From: Oscillibacter sp.
GTDB taxonomy: Bacteria; Bacillota; Clostridia; Oscillospirales; Oscillospiraceae
NCBI GenBank assembly: GCA_017937405.1
Contig: JAGBDS010000029.1
Location: forward strand, 1-49,743
DNA: 49,743 bases
Direction of reading: 5' to 3'
Shown: piece by piece, positions 6,959 through 14,522 of the stretch
How the letters are laid out: every line of letters begins with the position of its first letter
Position numbering within the stretch: position 1 is the stretch's first letter
The notes under the pieces: model-generated
Told to the model about the DNA's origin: nothing
Seen by the model: the letters and a program-made list of their open reading frames with translations, nothing else
The model's database searches: none
Translations under genes and position numbers: made by a program

Positions 6959-7030
6959 TGCCGGGGCGTATTTTCCGCCGGGACGGCGCATAGAGTGGAG
7001 GGACAACCTGTGCGAAAGAGGAGGAGACCT

Positions 7031-8053
7031 ATGAAACGAGGTGTCAGGGAGAGCATTGCCGTGTCGGCGGTGCTTCTGGCGGCGCTGTTTATCCTGCCGC
7101 TGCTGGTCATCGTGCCTTTCCGCTCGGAGCTGCTGACCCGGGAGCCGCCGATGGATGAGACGGAGGGGGAACCCTTTGTCAGCGGCGATCTGGACAGCCG
7201 GACGGTGTTGAAGGTCAAAAACGGGGATACCGTGGAGGAGATGGACCTGGGGACTTACCTGGTGGGGGTGGTGCGTGCGGAGATGCCCGCGTCCTTTGCG
7301 GAGGAGGCCCTGAGGGCCCAGGCGGTGGCTGCCCGGACCTATACCATTTATAAATTACAGACCGGGGGCAATCACGGCAGCGAGGCGGACATCTGCACGG
7401 ACTCCACCTGCTGCCAGGCCTATATCAGCGAGGAGCGGGCCCGGGCCAACTGGAGGAAAAACGCCAACGATTACGAGAAGAAGGTGGAAAACGCCGTGAC
7501 TGCCACCGACGGCGAGACCATCCTCTACGGCGGTGTGCCCATCCTGGCGGTGTTCCATTCCTCCTCCGCCGGGCTGACGCGGGCGGCGGGACAGGTGTGG
7601 CTGAACGACTTGCCCTACCTCCAGGCGGTGGACTCCCCGGAGGAAGGGGACACCATCCCCAACTATTACAGTCGGGCGGAGTTCACGGCGGCAGAGTTTA
7701 AGGAGAAAATGCTGGCGGCCTTCCCGGAGGCGGATTTCTCCGGCCCGGTGGACCGCTGGCTGAAAAATGCCGTCACCGACAGCGCGGGCAGTGTGGAGAC
7801 GGTGGAGGTAGGCGGCGTTACCGTAAAAGGGACTCAGGTGCGGGCGGCTCTGGCCCTTCGCTCCGCCTGCTTTGAGTGGGAGGTGCAGGGAGAGAAGCTG
7901 GTATTTTACGTCACCGGCTACGGCCACGGCGTGGGTCTGAGCCAGTACGGCGCCAACCAGATGGCCGCCGACGGCGCGGACTACAAGGAGATCCTGACCC
8001 ACTATTATACAGGGGTCACCGTAGAGCCGTACAGCTTTGCCCTCCCTGGCTGA
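7031..8053 (+). CDS. spoIID: Stage II sporulation protein D (SpoIID), peptidoglycan lytic transglycosylase
   Basis: 340 residues, typical length. An N-terminal membrane anchor (about residues 9-30) precedes the extracytoplasmic domain. The expected catalytic Glu is Glu84 in VGVVRAEMPASF, followed by QAVAARTYTIYK, the CTDSTCCQAY segment, FHSSSAG, and the C-terminal GYGHGVGLSQYGANQMA motif. SpoIID cuts glycan strands made accessible by SpoIIP during engulfment of the forespore. The start ATG at 7031 follows GAGGAGGAG. The gene stands apart from spoIIP and spoIIM, which are not in the window. The next gene, 70 bases on, encodes a secreted protein that may share its transcript. Confidence 0.93.
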   Translation: MKRGVRESIAVSAVLLAALFILPLLVIVPFRSELLTREPPMDETEGEPFVSGDLDSRTVLKVKNGDTVEEMDLGTYLVGVVRAEMPASFAEEALRAQAVAARTYTIYKLQTGGNHGSEADICTDSTCCQAYISEERARANWRKNANDYEKKVENAVTATDGETILYGGVPILAVFHSSSAGLTRAAGQVWLNDLPYLQAVDSPEEGDTIPNYYSRAEFTAAEFKEKMLAAFPEADFSGPVDRWLKNAVTDSAGSVETVEVGGVTVKGTQVRAALALRSACFEWEVQGEKLVFYVTGYGHGVGLSQYGANQMAADGADYKEILTHYYTGVTVEPYSFALPG

Positions 8054-8123
8054 GACTTTACAAAAAAGGCGGAAATATGGTAAAATAAATTATTAAAATC
8101 TTAGGGGAAAGGGGGCCGCGGAA

Positions 8124-9245
8124 GTGAAAAAGAAGAGATGGGCGGCACTGGTGCTGTGCCTGCTGTTGGTGTTCCAGCTTGCGGCCCCATGGGCGAATGC
8201 GGCCGGGAGCGTCTATTTTGTGGCGGCGGGCAACGAGGTCCTGCCCCTGTCCGACGAGACCATGCCCTTCTGGTCCGGCGGCTACCTGTACATCGCGGCG
8301 TCGACCTTCAGCGGTTCGAGCCGGAGAGCCCTGGGCGTTTCCTACATGGGCTCCGGCCAGACGGCGGTCTTGTATAACAGCAGCGGCGACCATTCCCTGA
8401 TTTTTGACCTCAGCAAGGACTATACCCAGGACCGGGAGGGAAATATCAGCTATCCCGGCGCCCTCCGGCGGGGCGGTGTGGTGTTTGTGCCCGCCTATCT
8501 GGTGGCCAAGTATTTCAACTTGATGTATTCGGTGATGGAAGTGGAGTACGGCCATCTGGTATGGCTGCGCCAGCCCAACGTCAGCATGACGGACAAGCAA
8601 TTTGCCAATGCGGCGGTCTATCCCTGTGCCATCAGCTACACGGAGTACATGAAAAAGAAAAAGGAGGCCCAGACTGAGGAACCGTCCCCACCGTCGGCCT
8701 CCGGTACGGAGATCGACGGCAAGAGTGTTTACCTGTGCCTGGAGGCGGGGGACAATACCTCCGCGCTGCTGGATGCGCTGGACCGCTATGATGCCCAGGC
8801 GGCCTTCTTCTGCACACCGGAGTTCCTGGCAAGTCAAGGGGGCCTGCTGCGCCGGATGACCGCCGGCGGCAGCAGCATCGGCATTCTGGTGGACGCGGCG
8901 GATACATCCCGGACGGTGGAGGAGCAGCTGGCGGCAGGCAATCAATCGCTGCGGAAAGCCACCTGCGGCGGCACCCGGCTGGTTATGATCCGGGGCGGGA
9001 AAGAGGAGGACCTCCAGGCGGCCCGGGAGGCGGGCTACCGCTGCGTGGAGCCGACAGTGGACAGGACCGCCTATGAGCTGAAAAGCGCCTCCAATGCTCA
9101 GAGCCTGCTGAAGCGGGTTTCGGGAGTGCGGGGCAATGTGAGCGTCTGGCTGGGGGACACCGTCGGCGTGACGGGCCTGCGGTCCTTCCTGGCAGCCATT
9201 GAGGACGCCGACGGCCGCTGCCTGGCTCTGACGGAGACGTCTTGA
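8124..9245 (+). CDS. Secreted protein with degenerate polysaccharide-deacetylase-like domain
   Basis: 373 residues from GTG 8124, preceded by a purine-rich GGGGAAAGGGGG tract. A signal peptide (about residues 1-27: Lys-rich start, LVLCLLLVFQLAA, cut after ANA) is clear. Residues 28-165 resemble the stalk/copper-amine-oxidase-like N domain of Clostridia surface proteins (VYFVAAGNEVLPLSDE, GGVVFVPAYLVAKYF). After a Pro-rich linker, residues 195-373 follow the fold pattern of NodB deacetylases (LLDALDRYDAQAAFFCTPEF, LLRRMTAGGSSIGILV). The catalytic TFDDG is CLEAG here and the metal-binding His-x3-His is missing, so activity is unlikely. A role at the cell surface or spore, beside spoIID, is inference. 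Confidence 0.75.
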   Translation: MKKKRWAALVLCLLLVFQLAAPWANAAGSVYFVAAGNEVLPLSDETMPFWSGGYLYIAASTFSGSSRRALGVSYMGSGQTAVLYNSSGDHSLIFDLSKDYTQDREGNISYPGALRRGGVVFVPAYLVAKYFNLMYSVMEVEYGHLVWLRQPNVSMTDKQFANAAVYPCAISYTEYMKKKKEAQTEEPSPPSASGTEIDGKSVYLCLEAGDNTSALLDALDRYDAQAAFFCTPEFLASQGGLLRRMTAGGSSIGILVDAADTSRTVEEQLAAGNQSLRKATCGGTRLVMIRGGKEEDLQAAREAGYRCVEPTVDRTAYELKSASNAQSLLKRVSGVRGNVSVWLGDTVGVTGLRSFLAAIEDADGRCLALTETS

Positions 9246-9265
9246 ATGGTACTATTTACAGAAAA

Positions 9266-9296
9266 TTCAACATCCCGGCCCCGAAGCGGGTATAAT
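9266..9296 (+). promoter_or_regulatory. Possible promoter of the two-component operon
   Basis: A perfect TATAAT at 9291-9296 lies 43 bases before the response-regulator start, with a weak ATTCAA 19 bases upstream of it. A CCCG...CGGG inverted repeat sits between the two boxes. Confidence 0.4.
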
Positions 9297-9338
9297 GGGA
9301 AGTAAAGCAACAGAATCGTCAGACTGGGAGGGAATGCC

Positions 9339-10049
9339 ATGGGGCGCAACATTTTGGTGGTAGAGGACGATCATAATATTTCCGACCTCATCCATATGTA
9401 TCTGGTGAAGGAGGGCTTTGACGTCCGCATCGCCGGAGACGGCGGAAAAGCCATCGAGGAATTTCAAAAGGAAGTGCCGGACCTGATCCTGCTGGACATC
9501 ATGCTGCCCGTGATGGACGGCTGGGCGGTGTGCGCCAAAATTCGGGAGACTAGCAAGGTCCCCATCATCATGCTCACCGCCAAGAGCGAGGTATTTGACC
9601 GCATCCAGGGCCTGGAAATGGGCGCGGATGATTACATCGTCAAGCCATTCGAGATGAAGGAACTCATCGCCCGCATCAACGCCGTCCTGCGGCGGACGGA
9701 AATTCCCAACGATACCAGCAAGCGCCTGACCTTCGACAAGCTGGTCATCGACCTGGACTCCTATGAGCTGATCGTGGACGGGAAAAAGGTGGATACGCCG
9801 CCCAAGGAGCTGGAGCTTCTGTACCATCTGGCCTCCACCCCCAACCGGGTCTATACCCGCAACCAGCTTCTGGACGAGGTGTGGGGCTTCGACTATTTCG
9901 GTGACAGCCGCACCGTGGATGTCCACATCAAGCGCCTGCGGGAAAAAGTGGAGAACGTCTCCGACCAGTGGGCGCTGAAGACGGTGTGGGGCGTTGGCTA
10001 TAAGTTCGAGCTGGCGGGCGCCAAGCAGGCGGAGAAGGCGGAAGGATGA
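9339..10049 (+). CDS. OmpR/PhoB-type response regulator
   Basis: 236 residues. Receiver domain 1-120 with the acidic pair in VVEDDHN, phospho-acceptor Asp53 in LILLDIMLPVMDGW, the switch Thr in IIMLTAK and the conserved Lys in YIVKPFEMKEL. Linker, then a winged-helix DNA-binding domain (about 135-230) with PPKELELLYHLASTPNRVYT, LLDEVWGFDYFGDSRTVDVH and VWGVGYKFE. The start ATG follows GGGAGGG. The gene overlaps the histidine kinase by four bases (ATGA), so the two are translated together. Its target is unknown; the htrA-like gene in the same operon suggests envelope stress. Confidence 0.93.
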   Translation: MGRNILVVEDDHNISDLIHMYLVKEGFDVRIAGDGGKAIEEFQKEVPDLILLDIMLPVMDGWAVCAKIRETSKVPIIMLTAKSEVFDRIQGLEMGADDYIVKPFEMKELIARINAVLRRTEIPNDTSKRLTFDKLVIDLDSYELIVDGKKVDTPPKELELLYHLASTPNRVYTRNQLLDEVWGFDYFGDSRTVDVHIKRLREKVENVSDQWALKTVWGVGYKFELAGAKQAEKAEG

Positions 10050-11500
10050 AGCAGAAAAACCACCGGTTCCGGGGCCTGTACTGGCGGCAGATGTTCGTCA
10101 CCGTGGGCATGGTGCTGTTGACACTGTTGCTGCTGGGTGTTTCCTTCTTCTGCCTGAGCTATAACTATGCCCGGAACCAGAAAAGCGAGGAGATCGGCAG
10201 CCGGGCTGCCGTGATGAGCCGCTTGTCCGTCAGCTATCTGGAGAGCGGACGGTATCTCTCCATGGAGGAGCTGCGGGACGACCGGGATTTTCAGGAGCTG
10301 GTGTCCTTCGCCGCCACGGTGTCCGACCTGCAGTTCCTGATCTGTGACGAGGAGGGCCATGTGCTGCTGTCCACGGACGGGGAGCTGGAGGGCATGGTGG
10401 TCACCATGCCGGAGGCTATGACCCGGGAGATTATGGAAAAAGGCTCCACCGCCCACCGGGACGATTTGAATGGGCTGTATCAAAACAAGCGGTTCGTGGT
10501 AGGTGTGCCCGCTGTGAACCCTGAAAGCGGCGAGACGGTGGGCGAGGTGTTCGCCGTGTCCACCACCTCCTCCCTGAATTCCATGTGGCAGGGCTTTATC
10601 GGATTGTTCTTTATGACGGCCCTGGTGGTGCTGATGATCTCCTTCATGGCGTCCTCCGTCACCACCATGCGGCAGATACAGCCCATCCGGGAAATGGCGG
10701 CGGCTACCCGGCAGTATGCCGAGGGCAATTTTGACATCCGCATGAACGACTACGGCCGGGACGATGAGATCGGCGAGTTGGCGGCCTCCTTCAATAATAT
10801 GGCGGAGAGCCTCCAGCAGACGGAGCGCCAGCGCCGGGAGTTCATCGCCAATATCTCCCACGAGCTGAAGACCCCCATGACCACCATCGCCGGGTATACC
10901 GACGGTATTCTGGACGGCACCATCCCGCCGGAAAACGAGCGGCAATATCTTCAAATCATCTCTAACGAAAGCCGCCGCCTCAGCCGCATGGTGCGGCGGA
11001 TGCTGGACGTCAGCCAGCTCCAGGCCATTGACCCCCTGCGCGGCGGCGGCCATTTCGACATCTGCGAGAGTATGCGCCGGGTGCTGATCTCCATGGAGAA
11101 GAAGATCAACGACCGGCACCTGGATGTGGACGCGGACATTCCCGAAGAGCCCATCCTGGTCCTGGGTGACAACGATATGATCACCCAGGTCATCTACAAC
11201 CTGCTGGAAAACGCGGCCAAATTCGCCCGGGAGGGTTCCACCCTGTACCTGGGCGTGGCGAATATCGACGGCAAGGCCCGTGTCACCGTGCGGAACGTGG
11301 GCGATACCATCCCCGCCGAGGAGCTGCCCTTGCTGTTCGAACGGTTCCACAAGAGCGACAAGTCCCGCAGCGAGGACAAGGACGGTGTGGGCCTGGGCCT
11401 GTACATCGTCAAAACCATCCTGGAGCAGCACCGGGAACACATCAATGTGACCAGCGAGAACGGCGTGACGACCTTCTCCTTCTCTCTGACCACGGAATGA
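10046..11500 (+). CDS. Sensor histidine kinase with extracytoplasmic sensor, HAMP, HisKA and HATPase domains
   Basis: 484 residues. Transmembrane helices at about 15-40 (FVTVGMVLLTLLLLGVSFF) and about 180-203 bracket an outside sensor domain of some 140 residues. HAMP at about 204-256, then the dimerisation helix with phospho-acceptor His272 in ISHELKTPMTTIAGY. ATP-binding boxes follow: N box NLLENAAKFA, the G1-like VRNVGDTIP (canonical DxGxG is altered to NVGDT), F box LFERFHKSDKSR and G2 GVGLGLYIVK. It pairs with the overlapping response regulator. Organisation resembles envelope-sensing kinases (PhoR/ResE-like); the ligand cannot be read from the sequence. Confidence 0.93.
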   Translation: MKQKNHRFRGLYWRQMFVTVGMVLLTLLLLGVSFFCLSYNYARNQKSEEIGSRAAVMSRLSVSYLESGRYLSMEELRDDRDFQELVSFAATVSDLQFLICDEEGHVLLSTDGELEGMVVTMPEAMTREIMEKGSTAHRDDLNGLYQNKRFVVGVPAVNPESGETVGEVFAVSTTSSLNSMWQGFIGLFFMTALVVLMISFMASSVTTMRQIQPIREMAAATRQYAEGNFDIRMNDYGRDDEIGELAASFNNMAESLQQTERQRREFIANISHELKTPMTTIAGYTDGILDGTIPPENERQYLQIISNESRRLSRMVRRMLDVSQLQAIDPLRGGGHFDICESMRRVLISMEKKINDRHLDVDADIPEEPILVLGDNDMITQVIYNLLENAAKFAREGSTLYLGVANIDGKARVTVRNVGDTIPAEELPLLFERFHKSDKSRSEDKDGVGLGLYIVKTILEQHREHINVTSENGVTTFSFSLTTE

Positions 11501-11506
11501 GGCACT

Positions 11507-12796
11507 ATGAACGAACGTGAGGAAAACCGGCGCCTGTCCGGCGAAGTGGTGGAGACCTACTGCCGCCCGGACCCCCGGGAGGTGGTGGAGGTCTACACCC
11601 GGCCCCTGCCCGGCGTCCGGCAGACGGAGCGGCGGGAAGCTCCGCCGCCCGCCAAACGGAAGAAGCGCAAAGGCCTGTGGATATTTATGGGCTGTCTCTG
11701 CGTGGCGGTGGTGCTGGCGGCAGCGGCCTTTGTGCTGTACTGGATATGGAACGATACCGACGACTACCGGCATGACCGCTTTGAGGAGTATTACGGCGAG
11801 ATCATCGACGAACTGGAACCGGAGGAGATCACCATGGAGACCTGGCCCACCGGCCAGGGTGTGAAGCTGGATGTCCTGCGGGACCACGGTGAGTCCCTGA
11901 CCGCCCAGGAGGTCTACCGGAAGGTGAACCCCTCGGTGGTGCAGGTGATGGTACAGGTGGGAGGTAAAGTGTCTCTCGGTACCGGTGTCATCTTCACGGA
12001 GGACGGCTACATCCTCACCAACTACCATGTGGTGGAGGGCGGCTCCGACTGCTATATCGCCCTGAATACCGGGGCGGGTTATCCGGCTTCCTATGTGGCC
12101 GGAGACCCGGTGAACGACCTGGCGGTGCTGAAGGTGGACGGACAGAATTTGCCCGCCGCTGAATTCGGCGACTCCGGCCTGCTGACCGTGGGCGACCCGG
12201 TGTACGCCATCGGTAACCCGCTGGGCTATGAGCTGTGGGGCACCATGACCGACGGCATCGTCTCCGCCGTGGACCGGGATGTCCGGGTGGATGACCGCAC
12301 CATGACCCTCATCCAGACCAACGCCGCCCTGAACTCCGGCAACTCCGGCGGCCCTCTCATCAACGAGTATGGCCAGGTGGTGGGCCTGAACGTCATCAAA
12401 ATGAGCTCCAGTTCTTTCAGTATCGAGGGTTTGGGATTTGCCATCCCCTCCGCCACTATGGACCGGGTGGTGGACGACCTGCTGGCGGTGGGAGAAGTTT
12501 TGCCCCAGCCTGTTCTGGGCCTGTCCGTCCGGCTGGAGGCCACCCAGCTCTCCGACACGGACCGAGGTCTGGAGGTCGTGGAGGTCACGCCCGGCGGCGC
12601 CTCTGACCGTGCCGGTATCCGGGTGGGGGACTATGCGACCTCCGCCGGGGGCCATCCCCTGGAGACCAGCGGCGACCTGTTGTGGGTCCGTCGCCAGAAG
12701 CGATTGGGCGACGAGTTGACCATGACACTTTGGCGGGACGGGGAGACGGTGGAAGTGACCCTCTTCCTGCGGGAATCCCTGGAAGAAACTGAATAA
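11507..12796 (+). CDS. HtrA/DegP-like membrane-anchored serine protease with PDZ domain
   Basis: 429 residues. A long Arg/Pro-rich cytoplasmic N-terminus (1-55) precedes one membrane helix (about 57-80). The trypsin-like domain has its triad intact: His174 (ILTNYHVV), Asp204 (NDLAVLKV) and Ser280 (NSGNSGGPL). A PDZ domain occupies about 325-425 (VVEVTPGGASDRAGIRVGDY). Such proteases degrade or refold misfolded exported proteins at the membrane. It starts six bases after the kinase stop, so it belongs to the two-component operon and is probably both a target and an effector of that envelope-stress circuit (inference). A terminator shared with the convergent TSUP gene follows. Confidence 0.93.
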   Translation: MNEREENRRLSGEVVETYCRPDPREVVEVYTRPLPGVRQTERREAPPPAKRKKRKGLWIFMGCLCVAVVLAAAAFVLYWIWNDTDDYRHDRFEEYYGEIIDELEPEEITMETWPTGQGVKLDVLRDHGESLTAQEVYRKVNPSVVQVMVQVGGKVSLGTGVIFTEDGYILTNYHVVEGGSDCYIALNTGAGYPASYVAGDPVNDLAVLKVDGQNLPAAEFGDSGLLTVGDPVYAIGNPLGYELWGTMTDGIVSAVDRDVRVDDRTMTLIQTNAALNSGNSGGPLINEYGQVVGLNVIKMSSSSFSIEGLGFAIPSATMDRVVDDLLAVGEVLPQPVLGLSVRLEATQLSDTDRGLEVVEVTPGGASDRAGIRVGDYATSAGGHPLETSGDLLWVRRQKRLGDELTMTLWRDGETVEVTLFLRESLEETE

Positions 12797-12800
12797 GCAG

Positions 12801-12828
12801 CAAGCCTGCCGCCAACGCGGCAGGCTTG
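12801..12828. terminator. Bidirectional terminator between htrA-like and TSUP genes
   Basis: 12-bp perfect stem CAAGCCTGCCGC / GCGGCAGGCTTG with a four-base loop, lying between convergent stops at 12796 and 12831. T-rich sequence follows on the plus side. Confidence 0.8.
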
Positions 12829-12830
12829 TT

Positions 12831-13196
12831 TCATTTCTCCTTCCGGGGCCAGACCAGGCTGACGCCGGAGAGCAGGAGGTAGACGCCAAAGGGCTTTCGC
12901 AGGACCTCCACATCCAGGGTAGTGGCGACCCAGGCCCCCAGCAGGGCGGCGAGGACGGCCCAGGGCACGGCGCTTTTCAGCGTGGGCTTGTCCAGATAGC
13001 CGCCCCGCCAGTGACAGACCAGGGCGCTGGCGGCGGTGGGGAGGAAAAACAGCAGGTTCACGCCCTGGGCGGTCCGCTGGTCCACCCCCAGGAACAGCGT
13101 CATCACCAGCAGCAGCAGGGTGCCGCCGCCCACGCCCCAGGCGGAAATGACGCTGGCCCCCAGGCCGCAGAGAAAGGGAAGGAGCCATTCCGTCAC
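12831..13196 (-). CDS. Half-size TSUP (TauE/SafE-type) membrane protein, second half
   Basis: 121 residues from a GTG at 13196 that overlaps the previous stop (GTGA). Four hydrophobic segments are visible. The TSUP repeat motif occurs as GLGASVISAWGVGGGTLLLLVM, then GVDQRTAQGVNLLFFLPTAASAL, then LDKPTLKSAVPWAVLAALLGAW. Full TSUP permeases of about 250 residues carry two such repeats in one chain and move sulfite, sulfoacetate or other organosulfur anions. Here the repeats are separate, coupled genes that probably assemble as a heterodimer. I considered a frameshifted single gene, but each half begins with its own repeat and start codon. Substrate unknown. Confidence 0.85.
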   Translation of the reverse strand: MTEWLLPFLCGLGASVISAWGVGGGTLLLLVMTLFLGVDQRTAQGVNLLFFLPTAASALVCHWRGGYLDKPTLKSAVPWAVLAALLGAWVATTLDVEVLRKPFGVYLLLSGVSLVWPRKEK

Positions 13197-13546
13197 AGCA
13201 GATACTTCACCCCCGCGTAGAAAAGAAAGGCGGCGAACAGCCATTTTAGGAGCCTTGTGGATACCTTTCCGTACAGCTTTCCGCCTAAGGCTCCGCCGAT
13301 AAGGCCCCCCGCCAGATAGGGCAGGGCGGTGCCCCAGGATACGCCGCCCCGCCAGAGGTACACCCCGGCGGACACGGCGCACACCGGGAAGATGACCCCC
13401 ACGCAGGTGGCATACAGCTTCCGCTGCTCCAGCTTGCCGAAGCGGGAAAGGATAGGCAGGAACACCATGCCGCCTCCGCCCCCGAACAGCCCGTTGGCCA
13501 GCCCCGCCGCCCCTCCGGCGATCCGGGCGGGAAATTTAGAATCCAC
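13193..13546 (-). CDS. Half-size TSUP (TauE/SafE-type) membrane protein, first half
   Basis: 117 residues. Opens with the TSUP repeat signature GGAAGLANGLFGGGGGMVFLP, followed by LEQRKLYATCVGVIFPVCAVSAGVY, YLAGGLIGGALGGKLYGKV and a last helix LLKWLFAAFLFYAGVKYL. Four membrane segments are predicted by eye. The start ATG follows GGGGGAGGTGGCGC. Its stop overlaps the start of the second half by four bases, so production of the two is coupled. It lies 61 bases after the DUF1540 gene. The pair is best described as a split sulfite-exporter-family permease; transport direction is not evident. Confidence 0.85.
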   Translation of the reverse strand: MDSKFPARIAGGAAGLANGLFGGGGGMVFLPILSRFGKLEQRKLYATCVGVIFPVCAVSAGVYLWRGGVSWGTALPYLAGGLIGGALGGKLYGKVSTRLLKWLFAAFLFYAGVKYLL

Positions 13547-13571
13547 AGCGCCACCTCCCCCAAAATATGTA

Positions 13572-13592
13572 GGGAACGGCCTGAGCCGTTCC
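13572..13592 (-). terminator. Weak hairpin between DUF1540 and TSUP genes
   Basis: GGAACGGC pairs with GCCGTTCC over a short loop; the following minus-strand bases are CTACATATTTT, so termination would be partial. Confidence 0.4.
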
Positions 13593-13607
13593 TCCGGGCA
13601 AGGGCTT

Positions 13608-13799
13608 TTATTTCAGCTTGAAGCTCTCGCAGTCGGTGCACTTGATCTCGGTGGGGTTGGTTTCGTGGGTGCCGACCTGGATGGTGTCCAGGCCGCAGTA
13701 GTTGGAATCCTGGCAGTGGTGGGCGCAGTTGTTCACGGTGCACTTGATGCTCTGATTGGGGGTGCAGTCGCAGCCGCTGTTGGTGCAGTCCTTCATCAT
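13608..13799 (-). CDS. DUF1540 cysteine-rich small protein
   Basis: 63 residues with ten cysteines. The two DUF1540 blocks are recognisable: CTVNNCAHHCQDSNYCGLDTI and the C-terminal TEIKCTDCESF, with a further Cys cluster at the N-terminus (CTNSGCDC). The pattern suggests metal binding, probably zinc; the family is common in Clostridia and some members are linked to spores, but no function is proven. The start ATG at 13799 follows GGGAGG. It is transcribed in the same direction as the TSUP pair and another small Cys protein upstream. Confidence 0.85.
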   Translation of the reverse strand: MMKDCTNSGCDCTPNQSIKCTVNNCAHHCQDSNYCGLDTIQVGTHETNPTEIKCTDCESFKLK

Positions 13800-13868
13800 G
13801 GTTAAAGACCTCCCGGTTGAAAGAATTTTGGCTTTCGCCGGTAGCTAGTGTGCGCCGCGGCGGGGAAA

Positions 13869-14039
13869 CTATGTATCCGATTCCCGGGGAGAAAATTTTT
13901 CACAGGCGGGATGATTTTGCTTTCGGACTTTGATGAGCGGGTAAACACAGTGACCGAAGGCGGATAAGTAGTAGCCGTCCTCCAGCTTGATATAGTGCTG
14001 GCGGAAGTGTTCGCAGCTTTGGCAGGTATTATTTCCCAT
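13869..14039 (-). CDS. 56-residue zinc-ribbon-like small protein
   Basis: Minus-strand ORF starting at ATG 14039 after AGAGGCG and ending with TAG at 13869. The protein begins MGNNTCQSCEHFRQHYIKLE, continues DGYYLSAFGHCVYPLIKV and ends with NHPACEKFSPRESDT. The CxxC near the N-terminus, the central GHC and the later PACEKF resemble the Cys pattern of small treble-clef or rubredoxin-like proteins in gut Clostridia. It faces the ribbon-helix-helix gene across an operator-like region, so both may be controlled together. Function unknown. Confidence 0.7.
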   Translation of the reverse strand: MGNNTCQSCEHFRQHYIKLEDGYYLSAFGHCVYPLIKVRKQNHPACEKFSPRESDT

Positions 14040-14065
14040 AATTCGCCTCTTTTATGTGATATAAA

Positions 14066-14136
14066 AATATAACATAAAATATAACATAAAATATAACATA
14101 TATTATAGCTAAAAAGCAAGCATAAAATATGTTATA
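14066..14136. promoter_or_regulatory. Repeated operator between divergent small-protein and RHH genes
   Basis: Three tandem copies of the 12-mer AATATAACATAA begin at 14066, 14078 and 14090 (the last ends in T). An inverted partial copy, ATATGTTATA, lies at about 14127-14136, close to the RHH ribosome binding site. The array is pure A/T plus one C in a 60% GC neighbourhood. One repeat per helical turn upstream of a ribbon-helix-helix protein is what cooperative binding by such a repressor requires; autoregulation is inference. Confidence 0.6.
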
Positions 14137-14148
14137 GAGGTGAGCGTT

Positions 14149-14349
14149 ATGGGAAAACTAATTATTGGCCCCCAAAGAAAAAGAGGGGACGATGGTTATC
14201 ATACTTTCTCTGTTCGGATAAAAGAGGAGACTGTGGAAAAATTAGACAGGATTGCAAAAGAAACTGGCAGAACCCGTAATAATTTGATCGGATTACTTTT
14301 GGAATATGCCGTGGATAATTGCGTAATAGAAAAAAACGAGGAGCCGTAA
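14149..14349 (+). CDS. Ribbon-helix-helix (CopG/Arc-type) DNA-binding protein
   Basis: 66 residues from ATG 14149, chosen because AGAGG lies upstream at good spacing; a GTG nine bases earlier is possible. After a basic N-terminus (LIIGPQRKRGDDG) comes the RHH fold: strand HTFSVRIKEE, helix TVEKLDRIAKETG, turn TRNN, helix NLIGLLLEYAVDN. Such proteins bind DNA as dimers through the strand. Codon use is AT-rich compared with its neighbours, indicating transfer. No toxin gene is adjacent, so an antitoxin role is not supported; the repeat array upstream suggests an autoregulator. The last codons lie inside a terminator-like hairpin. Confidence 0.8.
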   Translation: MGKLIIGPQRKRGDDGYHTFSVRIKEETVEKLDRIAKETGRTRNNLIGLLLEYAVDNCVIEKNEEP

Positions 14350-14360
14350 GCTCCTCGTTT
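14334..14360 (+). terminator. Terminator-like hairpin overlapping the end of the RHH gene, left copy of a 27-bp repeat
   Basis: ACGAGGAGC pairs with GCTCCTCGT over a CGTAA loop that contains the stop codon. The same 27 bases recur at 14523-14549. Confidence 0.7.
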
Positions 14361-14522
14361 CAGACTGTCGATAAACCCGGAAATCTTGCGCGACGGGAAG
14401 GAAGATAGTTACGAAAGAAACCCAGGAGGGGGGTCTTTCGTTTTCAATCATAAGTTTTTCTGAACTTTTTAAGTTCAGAAAAACTTGTAGCGGCTTGTCG
14501 AAAAGACTTTTTCGACAAGCTG
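14361..14522. mobile_element. Hairpin-rich block between two identical 27-bp terminators (MITE-like)
   Basis: 162 bases without a gene. The ends read CAGACTGTCGA and TCGACAAGCTG, an imperfect terminal inverted repeat (9 of 11). Inside are CGAAAGA...TCTTTCG, a perfect 16-bp hairpin with arm AAGTTTTTCTGAACTT (14452-14486) and a 12-bp hairpin with arm GCTTGTCGAAAA (14493-14520). Flanking it are two identical 27-bp copies of the AACGAGGAGC terminator. It could be a non-autonomous element that duplicated its target. Confidence 0.5.

Noticed and set aside
9998-12913. A 971-residue open frame on the minus strand, antisense to the kinase and HtrA genes
   Set aside because: Shadow frame produced by GC-rich codons; His/Gln-rich with no domain pattern, and the plus strand holds clear conserved proteins.
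12831-13546. A frameshifted single TSUP gene
   Set aside because: Each half has its own start and a complete repeat, and the overlap is the standard GTGA coupling. A sequence error is still possible but not favoured.
14149-14349. Antitoxin of a toxin-antitoxin pair
   Set aside because: No toxin-like partner is adjacent; the following sequence is gene-free and the divergent gene encodes a Cys-rich small protein.
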